A DNA stretch of 64,000 nucleotides, taken from JBFWRK01 sp050248955 (lineage in GTDB: Bacteria > Actinomycetota > Acidimicrobiia > Acidimicrobiales > Ilumatobacteraceae). Both the position numbers and the translations under genes were made by a program. The notes beneath the pieces were generated by a model that saw only the letters and a program-made list of their open reading frames with translations, ran no database searches and had not been told where the DNA came from. The stretch spans positions 558,001 to 622,000 of the forward strand of contig JBFWRK010000001.1 of assembly GCA_050248955.1 (NCBI GenBank), given 5' to 3'. Below are positions 34,343-41,411 of this stretch, piece by piece; position 1 is the first letter of the stretch, and every line of letters begins with the position of its first letter.

Positions 34343-35614
34343 GTGCGTTCCGCACGACACGTCTACCTGTTCATGGAGGCCGTCTCGGCCTTCGCCGCGA
34401 CCGCTGTGTTCTCGATCGTCGCGCTCTACCGCATCCGCGTCGCCGGCCTCGACGACCTCCAGCTCGTGCTCGCCGGCACGGTCATGGAGGGAGCGATCCT
34501 GCTGTGCGAGATCCCGACCGGTGTCATCGCCGACGTGGTCAGCCGGCGAGCATCGGTGATCATCGGGACCGCCGGCATGGGCCTCGGATTCCTGCTCGAG
34601 GCGTCCTGGCCGAGCGCCACCGGCGTGCTGCTCGGTCAGGCCGTGTGGGGCATCGCGTATACGTGCACGAGTGGGGCGACGGTCGCCTGGATCGCCGGTG
34701 AGCTCGGTGAGCCGGACGAGGAGGAACTGACCGGGCTCTTCCTCCGCTCCGCGACGTGGTCGTCGTTCGCAGCGATGCTCGGGCTGATCACCGCGTTCGC
34801 GATCGGCGTGCACAGCCTCCGTACCCCGTTGATCATCGGCGGCGCGGTGCAGCTCGGGCTCGCCGTGTTCCTGGTCGCGCGCATGCCGGAGCAGGCGTTC
34901 AGCCGGGTCGAGCAACGCGACCGCTCTACGTTCCAGCAGCTACGGGCGACGACGAGCCGTGGGATGCGCGCGCTGCGATCGAGTCGCGTCCTGCTGTTGC
35001 TCGCCCTGGCGATCTTCGTCGCCGGCGGTGCCTCGGAGGCGTTCGACCGCTACGACCAGCGCCACCTGCTGACGCTCCTCGGCGATCGTGGCGACGTCGG
35101 CTGGCGCGAGCTCCGCGTCCTCGGTGGCATCGCGTTCGTCTCGACGCTGCTCGGCCTCGTCATCCCGAGATGGGTGCGCCGCCGGCGACCGAGCGCGAAC
35201 CGCCGCCGGCTCACCCGCTGGCTCGTCGGGCTCACGCTGATCCAGGTCGTCGGACTCGTCGCATTCGGCCTTGCAGGCTCCGCGGTCGTCGGCGCAATCT
35301 CCGTGATCGTCGTCGGTCGCGTCCGGAGCGTCCGCGAGAAGCTGCTCGGCGCGTGGATCGTCCCGCTCACGCCGCCAGGCGAACGGGCGACGGTCCTGTC
35401 CACCCTCAGCCAGGCGGACGCAGTCAGCCAGGTCCTGATCGGGCCCGTGTTCGGTGGCATCGGGCGCGGTGCCGGTGTGCCGGTTGCGCTCGTCGTCAGT
35501 GCCGGCGCGCTCGCGCCGACGATACCGATCCTGGTCGCCGCGGCCGGCCAGCCCACGGCGAGTCGCGTGGCCCGCGTCGCAGAGCAGTCCGTCGCGGAGC
35601 CGATATCTCCCTGA
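34343..35614 (+). CDS. MFS transporter
   Basis: This 423-aa protein of about 12 helices has MFS signatures: EIPTGVIADVVSRRASVIIG (motif A-like, loop 2-3), QAVWGIAYTCTSGATVAWIAGEL and a central cytoplasmic loop rich in Arg. Substrate unknown. GTG start at 34343 following a GGAGG-like site at 34334-34338. It is followed 34 bases later by a RarD-like gene on the same strand. Confidence 0.88.
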   Translation: MRSARHVYLFMEAVSAFAATAVFSIVALYRIRVAGLDDLQLVLAGTVMEGAILLCEIPTGVIADVVSRRASVIIGTAGMGLGFLLEASWPSATGVLLGQAVWGIAYTCTSGATVAWIAGELGEPDEEELTGLFLRSATWSSFAAMLGLITAFAIGVHSLRTPLIIGGAVQLGLAVFLVARMPEQAFSRVEQRDRSTFQQLRATTSRGMRALRSSRVLLLLALAIFVAGGASEAFDRYDQRHLLTLLGDRGDVGWRELRVLGGIAFVSTLLGLVIPRWVRRRRPSANRRRLTRWLVGLTLIQVVGLVAFGLAGSAVVGAISVIVVGRVRSVREKLLGAWIVPLTPPGERATVLSTLSQADAVSQVLIGPVFGGIGRGAGVPVALVVSAGALAPTIPILVAAAGQPTASRVARVAEQSVAEPISP

Positions 35615-35648
35615 TGGGCGCGCATGGCTCACCGGTAGCTTGGTCGTC

Positions 35649-36578
35649 GTGTCTGAAGCTCGCCGCGGGGCGCTCGCCGGCGTCCTCGCCTACGGCTTGT
35701 GGGGACTGTTCCCGCTGTACTTCCACCACACCGCTCCGGCCACGCCGGTCGAGGTGCTGTTCCATCGCATGGTGTGGACGCTGCTCGTCGTCGCCATCTG
35801 GCTGTCGGCACGTCACGAGTGGGCGTGGTGGAAGGTGGCCCGCCGCGATGGCGCGCTCGTCCGCCGCGTGACGCTCGGCGCGTTCATGCTCTCGGTCAAC
35901 TGGGGCATCTACATCTGGGCCGTCAACAACGACCACGTCGTCGATGCGGCGCTCGGCTACTTCATCAACCCGCTGGTGACCGTCGCACTGGGCGTCGTCG
36001 TGCTGAAGGAGCAGCTCAGGCCACTCCAGCTCGCCGCCGTCTCGCTCGGCGCCGTCTCGGTCGCGGTGCTCACCGTCGGGTACGGGCGGCCACCGTGGAT
36101 CGCGCTCGTGCTCGCGGGATCGTTCGCGACGTACGGGTTCATGAAGAAGACCGTGAACCTGCCGGCAGTGCAGTCGCTCTGCCTCGAGACGATCGTGATG
36201 CTGCCCGTCGCGGCGGTCGGGTTCGTCGTGCTGCTCTCGCGAGGTGACGTCACGATCGGCAGCGAAGGCCCTGGCCACGCAGCGCTGCTCGCGATGTCGG
36301 GCGTCGTCACCGCGGTGCCGTTGGTTCTGTTCGGCGTGGCGGCCCGCCGGATCCCGCTGACGATGCTCGGGCTGCTGCAGTACCTGACGCCCGTGCTGCA
36401 GCTCCTCTGCGGTGTGATCGCCTTCCACGAGTCGGTGCCGCTCGTCCGCTGGATCGGGTTTGTCGTCGTCTGGGCCGCGCTCGGCATGCTGCTGCTCGAC
36501 GTGCTGCGCAGCCAGGCCGAAGCCCGCCCGGCGCGCTCGGTGTCGCTCGACCCCGCACCGGTCGCCGTCGCCGACTGA
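35649..36578 (+). CDS. rarD: EamA-family transporter RarD
   Basis: This 309-aa membrane protein of ten helices matches RarD throughout: GVLAYGLWGLFPLYFHHTAPATPVEVLFHRMVWTL, NWGIYIWAVNNDHVVDAALGYFINPLVTVALGVVVLKEQL, ARRIPLTMLGLLQYLTPVLQLL and FHESVPLVRWIGFVVVWAAL. RarD is linked to chloramphenicol sensitivity in some bacteria, but its natural substrate is unknown. The GTG at 35649 matches the family's N-terminus (SEARRGALAG). Confidence 0.9.
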   Translation: MSEARRGALAGVLAYGLWGLFPLYFHHTAPATPVEVLFHRMVWTLLVVAIWLSARHEWAWWKVARRDGALVRRVTLGAFMLSVNWGIYIWAVNNDHVVDAALGYFINPLVTVALGVVVLKEQLRPLQLAAVSLGAVSVAVLTVGYGRPPWIALVLAGSFATYGFMKKTVNLPAVQSLCLETIVMLPVAAVGFVVLLSRGDVTIGSEGPGHAALLAMSGVVTAVPLVLFGVAARRIPLTMLGLLQYLTPVLQLLCGVIAFHESVPLVRWIGFVVVWAALGMLLLDVLRSQAEARPARSVSLDPAPVAVAD

Positions 36579-36682
36579 CGGCGACGCCCCGCCCCGCTCG
36601 CCGTCGGGTGCTCCCACGCCTCCCCGCCGCCCGCGCCTCGCCCGCGCCCGCGCCCCCGAGCTGTGGTTGCGATCCTCGTTGT

Positions 36683-36721
36683 GGGCAGAGTTCTGCACGG
36701 CGCGCGTGCAGAACTCTGCCC
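36683..36721. repeat. Palindromic element B (13-7-13 family)
   Basis: The core arms CAGAGTTCTGCAC (36686-36698) and GTGCAGAACTCTG (36706-36718) flank GGCGCGC. With outer bases it forms a perfect 17-bp stem with a five-base loop. It is about 100 bp after rarD and before the lipoprotein gene. It is probably a terminator-like or REP-like element. Confidence 0.85.
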
Positions 36722-36792
36722 AGTTCGATGCCATCGGGTGGTCGAGCGGTCGGGCGGGGGTTGGTCGAGCGGCCCAGTTCGATGCCATCGGG
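36719..36792 (+). repeat. Direct repeat, 54-bp period, two copies
   Basis: CCCAGTTCGATGCCATCGGG is present exactly at 36719-36738 and 36773-36792, each followed by (G)TGGTCGAGCGGTC. TGGTCGAGCGG also appears a third time at 36762-36772. It abuts palindromic element B and precedes the lipoprotein start. No coding sense was found. Confidence 0.85.
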
Positions 36793-36844
36793 GTGGTCGA
36801 GCGGTCTGGTGGTCGGTGCGCAAGCGGTCTCGTACACTCGCCGG

Positions 36845-37675
36845 ATGGCGTGCGTCGGGGGAGCGGCACGGAGAGCAGCGATCGCGGCAACGGCGCTCGT
36901 ACTGGTGGGCGCCTGCAGCGGTGACGACGGGCCGGGCAGCGGCGGCGGGGCGGCGGCGGCCGTCACCAGCGTCGGACCCCGGACGGCACCGCTGACGCCC
37001 GACGATCCGAACCGCATCAGCGCAGCTGAGGCAACCGCGATCGTTCGCCTCGGCGAGGTCGCGACCGGCGACGTGCCCTCGGCCGGCGGCCACGCGCACG
37101 GACACAACGATCCCGGGCCGCAGGCCACGTTCGTGCTCACCGAGGAGCACCAGGCGGCGTTCGACGAGCAATGGAGGGCCGCGACCGACGCCGCCGAGTC
37201 GCTCGACACTCCTGCAGCAGCGACGTCCGCCGGGTACGTGGTGGCGGCGGTGCCCGGACCCGGGGTGGGCACCCACTGGGTCAAGTGGTCGCTGATCGAT
37301 GCGCCGTTCGACGCCGCGAACCCAGCGATGCTGCTGTTCGACGGTGTCGGCGACGAGGCCGAGCTCGTCGGGTTCTCCTACTGGTTACGGAGCGAGGGCG
37401 GGCCGCCGAAGGGCTTCGCCGGGCCGAACGACACCTGGCACCAGCACACCGGCTTGTGCGTGGTGAACGGATGGGTCGATCGGGAGATGTCGGCCGGGCC
37501 GGAGGCGTGCGCCGGCACGTTCCTCGGCGGCGCCGATCTCTGGATGCTGCACGCGTGGGTCGTGCCCGACTGGGCGAACCGATGGGGCGACTTCGCAGTG
37601 ATGAACCCGTCGCTGTGCCCGGCGATCGAAGGCACGCCCGAGCTCGCCCGCTGCCCCGCAGAGTTCGTCCTCTGA
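36845..37675 (+). CDS. Lipoprotein with WHxHxxLC module
   Basis: This 276-aa protein has a lipobox LVLVGACSG and a Gly/Ala-rich spacer. The conserved C-terminal half contains THWVKWSLIDAPFDAANPAML, GFSYWLRSE, DTWHQHTGLCVVNG and WMLHAWVVPDWANRWGDFAVMNPSLC. The His and Cys residues look like a metal site or heme-like pocket. The membrane protein gene at 55011-56303 has the same module. Function unknown. Confidence 0.75.
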   Translation: MACVGGAARRAAIAATALVLVGACSGDDGPGSGGGAAAAVTSVGPRTAPLTPDDPNRISAAEATAIVRLGEVATGDVPSAGGHAHGHNDPGPQATFVLTEEHQAAFDEQWRAATDAAESLDTPAAATSAGYVVAAVPGPGVGTHWVKWSLIDAPFDAANPAMLLFDGVGDEAELVGFSYWLRSEGGPPKGFAGPNDTWHQHTGLCVVNGWVDREMSAGPEACAGTFLGGADLWMLHAWVVPDWANRWGDFAVMNPSLCPAIEGTPELARCPAEFVL

Positions 37676-37703
37676 CGCGACCTGCGTGTTTCGCAGGCCC
37701 GGA

Positions 37704-38612
37704 TCAGGCCAACCGACCGACGCGCTCGAGCCAGGGCACGAACGCCGGGACGATGTCGTTGGCACCGATCTTGTAGTCGAGCATCGCCTGGTCCCACGAG
37801 CGGTACATCGCGGCGAGGTCCCTGGCGCGATCCGGTCGGCCGAGCAACGTCGACGCCGGCGCGAGCTGCACGCGGATGGTGAACAGGATCGCATCGGAGT
37901 CGGGCAGGCGGCGCAAGGTCTGTCGCTCGCTGCGGAGCCACATCGGTGCGCCGTCGTCGGCGACCTCGAGCTCGCCGATCGGCTGGACCGTCCGCGATGT
38001 CGGGAGGAACAGCAACGGGTAGGGCTTGACCGAGAGGTTGCGGCGCCACACCGGCGTCGCCGGGCGGAGGCGGTCGAAGAAGCGGTCGACGCGCGTCGAG
38101 AGCGATCCGGCGTAGTGCGCGACAGGCCCATGCACCGCTGATGTCGGGCGGCCGAGCTTGTCCTGCAGCGACCAGAACGTGGGGAAGCACAGCGCGCCTG
38201 CATCGAGGTGCCAGTCACCGTCGCGGTGGACCATGAGGCAGAGGTCCTCCTGCACGTGCCGTGCTGCGGCTTCTAGCGGATGCGCGGCCGCAGGCGGGTC
38301 GCCGAGACCGCGCCCACGGCTCCAGTCCGTGACGAGCGCGAGCACTTCCTCGCTCGCCTGCTCGGTGCCGGGGTGAGCGGCGAACACCTCCGCGCCGCGA
38401 TCGTCGATGAGCCTGCCGCGCAGTTCGAGCTCCATGTCCCTGGCGGCATCGGCGATCAACCACGAGGTCGGGTCGAGGGCGTGCGTGCCCATCCGGGCGA
38501 ACGGGGGACCGGGCCGCAGATCGAGCTCGTCGAGCCACGATGGCGTGCCCGCCCGCCGGTAGATCTCGGCATCGGGCGCGTACTCGAGCAGCTCGTCGAG
38601 GGTCAAGGACAT
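37704..38612 (-). CDS. DUF3445, heme-dependent oxidative N-demethylase-like protein
   Basis: This 302-aa protein shows the DUF3445 pattern: DPTSWLIADAARDMELELRGRLI, VQEDLCLMVHRDGDWHLDAGALCFPTFWSLQDKLGRP, HGPVAHYAGSLSTRVDRFFDRLRP, VWRRNLSVKP and LWLRSERQTLRRLPDSDAILFTIR. Characterised relatives form heme-binding enzymes that oxidatively N-demethylate small amines, often within multi-gene sets; those companions are absent here. The ATG at 38612 is divergent from the FTHF cyclo-ligase gene. Confidence 0.83.
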   Translation of the reverse strand: MSLTLDELLEYAPDAEIYRRAGTPSWLDELDLRPGPPFARMGTHALDPTSWLIADAARDMELELRGRLIDDRGAEVFAAHPGTEQASEEVLALVTDWSRGRGLGDPPAAAHPLEAAARHVQEDLCLMVHRDGDWHLDAGALCFPTFWSLQDKLGRPTSAVHGPVAHYAGSLSTRVDRFFDRLRPATPVWRRNLSVKPYPLLFLPTSRTVQPIGELEVADDGAPMWLRSERQTLRRLPDSDAILFTIRVQLAPASTLLGRPDRARDLAAMYRSWDQAMLDYKIGANDIVPAFVPWLERVGRLA

Positions 38613-38663
38613 CTGGACGAGGCTATGGCCGAACGTTCCTCGGCGGGCCATAGCCTGCCGCCT

Positions 38664-39230
38664 GTGTCGAACGAGAAGACCGAGCTGCGCACGCTGGTCC
38701 GAGCCCGGCGCAACGCGCTGAGCGTCCACGAGCGGGCCGAGAAGTCGGCCCGGCTCTGCAAGGAGATCGCCGCGCGGTACCCGCTCACCGGGACCGTGAT
38801 GTCGTACCTCGCGTTCGGCTCCGAAGTAGATCTCTCCGCCGTCCACGATGCCGTGCTCGCCGCAGGAGGCCGCCTGCTCGTGCCGCGAGTGGAGAAGCCG
38901 AGGATTGTCGCCGTCGAGCTCGTACCCGAGGAGGAGGCGGTGGTGTCGGGGTTCGGCATCACCGAGCCGACCGGTCCCGAGATCGACCCGGGGGTGATCG
39001 ACGTCGTGCTCGTGCCCGGTCTCGCGTTCGACCGGCGTGGTGGGCGGCTCGGCTACGGCGCCGGCTACTACGACCAGTTCCTCACGCGAGTGTCCTCGGC
39101 GACGCCGCGCGTCGGCACGTGCTTCTCGGCGCAGCTCGTCGATCGCGTGCCGACCGAGCCGCACGACGAGCTCGTCGATGTCGTCATCACGGAGCGAGGG
39201 GTCGAGGGTGGACGTCCGACCTGCGACTAA
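38664..39230 (+). CDS. 5-formyltetrahydrofolate cyclo-ligase
   Basis: This 188-aa enzyme converts 5-formyl-THF to methenyl-THF using ATP. Motifs: ELRTLVRARRNALSVHERAEKS at the N-terminus, VMSYLAFGSEVDL, and the signature LVPGLAFDRRGGRLGYGAGYYDQFL. The GTG at 38664 fits the usual short N-terminus. Its end overlaps the following GNAT gene by 23 bases. It belongs functionally with the homocysteine methyltransferase two genes downstream in one-carbon metabolism. Confidence 0.93.
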   Translation: MSNEKTELRTLVRARRNALSVHERAEKSARLCKEIAARYPLTGTVMSYLAFGSEVDLSAVHDAVLAAGGRLLVPRVEKPRIVAVELVPEEEAVVSGFGITEPTGPEIDPGVIDVVLVPGLAFDRRGGRLGYGAGYYDQFLTRVSSATPRVGTCFSAQLVDRVPTEPHDELVDVVITERGVEGGRPTCD

Positions 39231-40026
39231 GGACGACGGAGCCGGGATCGCCGCGGTGCGCGACGTGATCGGCGGTCAGCACGACGACTCGGGCTCCGAC
39301 GCGTCCTATCGCGCTCATCTGATGACGCACGGGCGGTTGTTCGTCGGCGTGCGCGCCGGTCGTGTCGTCGGGTTCGCGGGGGCGCGTGACATCGGTGGCC
39401 ACCGGCTGCTGAGCGACCTGTTCGTCGACCCGCGGCTCCACGGTGGCGGTGTCGGGAGGGCGCTGCTCGCGGCGGTGCTCGACGACGCGGCAGAGCGGTT
39501 CACGTTCAGCTCGTCGGACCCGAGGGCGATGCCGATCTACGCCCGCGCCGGGATGCGCCCGAGGTGGCCGTTGCTCTACGTGCGCGGCCCCGCCCCGGAG
39601 GTCGTCACCGAGTCCGTGGTGGTCGAGCGCGTCGAGGCCGGCGCCGCCGCGGAGGTCGAGCGGTCGGTGACCGGTGTCGACCGCGCCGTCGAGCACGGCT
39701 ACTGGTCACGTCGCGCCGGTGCGACCGCCGCGGTCATACGCATGGACGGCGAGCTGGTCGGCGCCGTGTGCTTCGTCGTGCGCGGCGACGAGTCGCGGAT
39801 CGAGCACCTCGCACTCGCGTCGGGCGCCGATGCCGCTCCCGTCGTCGCCGCCGTCGCCGCGACGGCCGGTGCGCCGACCGTGCGGGCGTTCGTTCCCGGC
39901 CCGCGGCCGCTGCTCGAGTGGCTGCTCCACCAACGGTTCGTGATCGACGAGGTCGACACGTTCATGTCGTCCGACCCCGATGCAGTGCCAGCGACGCTCG
40001 CGGTCGTCCATCCCGGCCTCGCTTGA
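39208..40026 (+). CDS. GNAT-family acetyltransferase (two-domain)
   Basis: This 272-aa protein has an N-terminal GNAT domain with the acetyl-CoA loop LLSDLFVDPRLHGGGVGRALLAAVLDDA and SSSDPRAMPIYARAGMRPRWPL. It is followed by a second, weaker GNAT-like half (GATAAVIRMDGELVGAVCFVV ... VRAFVPGPRPLLEWLLHQRF). GTG start within the end of the cyclo-ligase gene. The substrate is unknown. Confidence 0.83.
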   Translation: MDVRPATKDDGAGIAAVRDVIGGQHDDSGSDASYRAHLMTHGRLFVGVRAGRVVGFAGARDIGGHRLLSDLFVDPRLHGGGVGRALLAAVLDDAAERFTFSSSDPRAMPIYARAGMRPRWPLLYVRGPAPEVVTESVVVERVEAGAAAEVERSVTGVDRAVEHGYWSRRAGATAAVIRMDGELVGAVCFVVRGDESRIEHLALASGADAAPVVAAVAATAGAPTVRAFVPGPRPLLEWLLHQRFVIDEVDTFMSSDPDAVPATLAVVHPGLA

Positions 40027-40077
40027 GCGTCGGGACTGCCGCCCGTCGAACGGACGGGGGCGGTACCGTTCGATCCG

Positions 40078-40503
40078 ATGGGTCTCAGTCGCCTCGACCG
40101 CCGCGGCACCGACCGGCTCCTGCTGGCCGGCGGGCTCACCTGCCTGCTGATGGCAGCGTTCCTCTACGTGGTCGTGCCCGAGGGCCGGGTCGTGTTCGAG
40201 CTCCGGCGCACGCCGACGTTCTCCAAGCGCGATCTGGTGGCGATCGGGCTCTGCGTCTCTGGCATCGTGTCCCTGCTGAGCCGCAGCCGCATGACTGCGG
40301 CACGTCACATCGTCGGGTTCGCACTCGTCGGCGCCGCACTGGTGTGGCTCCTGAAGCCGCACCGGTTCCAGGGTCCGGTGGTCGCGATCGTGAACCGCGG
40401 ACACGGCATCCACGAGAACGACTGGCTCGCGGTGTTCCCGGGCCTCGTCGGCGCGGCGCTGCTGCTGCGGCGGCCAGGGCGTCGTTCCGCCACCTCGCCG
40501 TGA
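40078..40503 (+). CDS. Small membrane protein, hypothetical
   Basis: This 141-aa protein has four predicted hydrophobic segments: LLLAGGLTCLLMAAFLYVVV, LVAIGLCVSGIVSLLS, IVGFALVGAALVWLL and WLAVFPGLVGAALLLR. I recognise no family. The GTGA overlap at its end couples it to the homocysteine S-methyltransferase gene. Confidence 0.7.
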   Translation: MGLSRLDRRGTDRLLLAGGLTCLLMAAFLYVVVPEGRVVFELRRTPTFSKRDLVAIGLCVSGIVSLLSRSRMTAARHIVGFALVGAALVWLLKPHRFQGPVVAIVNRGHGIHENDWLAVFPGLVGAALLLRRPGRRSATSP

Positions 40504-41411
40504 TCGCCCGTGGTGCGCTGCCAGCGCCGGCCGTCCTCGACGGCGGCCTGTCCACCGCGCTGCAGGCACACGGTCACGATCTCGATCACGATCTCTGGAC
40601 GGCGCGCCTGCTGCACGACGAGCCCGAGGCGATCGTCGAAGCTCACCTCGCGTACCTCCGTGCCGGTGCCCGGATCATCATCACGTCGAGCTACCAGGCG
40701 AGCATCGACGGCTTCGTCCGCCACGGGCACACTCGTCGTGAGGCGCGCGAGCTCATCCGCCGAACGACCGAGCTCGCCGTCGAGGCGCGTCGCCGACATG
40801 GCGATCCGAGCGTCCTGATCGCTGCATCGGTCGGTCCGTACGGTGCCGTCCTCGCCGACGGGTCCGAGTACAGCGGCGAGTACGGCCTGTTGCGCGACGA
40901 GCTCTCGGCGTTCCACCGTGAGCGCCTGGCCGTCCTTGTCGGCACCGGGCCCGACCTCCTGGCGTGCGAGACGATCCCCTCCGCGTTCGAGGCGGGCGTG
41001 CTCGTCGACGCGCTGGCCGCGTGGCCGGACGCTTCGACCTGGATGACGTTCACGTGTCGTGACGACGCCATGACGGCGTCCGGGGACAGGATCGAGGCAG
41101 CGGTTGCCGTGGCCGTCTCCAGCCCGCAGGTCGTCGCCGTCGGCGTCAACTGCACCGCGCCGCAACACGTGGAAGGCCTGTTGCAGCGGATCGTCTGCGT
41201 CACCGATCGACCGTTCGTCGTCTATCCCAACAGCGGCCAGACGTGGGAGCCGGCACGGAACCGATGGGTCGGAGCCCCGATCGACATCACTGCCGGCGGC
41301 CAGGTCGAGCGCTGGCGTGCGCTCGGGGCGACGCTGATCGGTGGATGCTGCGGCGTCGGCCCGGAGGCGATCGCCGCGCTCGCGGGGACGGTCAGCTCGC
41401 CTCGACGGTGA
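40500..41411 (+). CDS. mmuM: Homocysteine S-methyltransferase
   Basis: This 303-aa TIM-barrel enzyme has the family motifs VLDGGLSTALQAHGHDL, TSSYQASIDGF, IAASVGPYGAVLADGSEYSG, the zinc cysteine in AVGVNCTAP and the paired zinc cysteines in LIGGCCGVGPEAI. It transfers a methyl group, usually from S-methylmethionine, to homocysteine to form methionine. GTG start. Its last 20 bases overlap the convergent molybdopterin oxidoreductase gene. Confidence 0.92.
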   Translation: MIARGALPAPAVLDGGLSTALQAHGHDLDHDLWTARLLHDEPEAIVEAHLAYLRAGARIIITSSYQASIDGFVRHGHTRREARELIRRTTELAVEARRRHGDPSVLIAASVGPYGAVLADGSEYSGEYGLLRDELSAFHRERLAVLVGTGPDLLACETIPSAFEAGVLVDALAAWPDASTWMTFTCRDDAMTASGDRIEAAVAVAVSSPQVVAVGVNCTAPQHVEGLLQRIVCVTDRPFVVYPNSGQTWEPARNRWVGAPIDITAGGQVERWRALGATLIGGCCGVGPEAIAALAGTVSSPRR

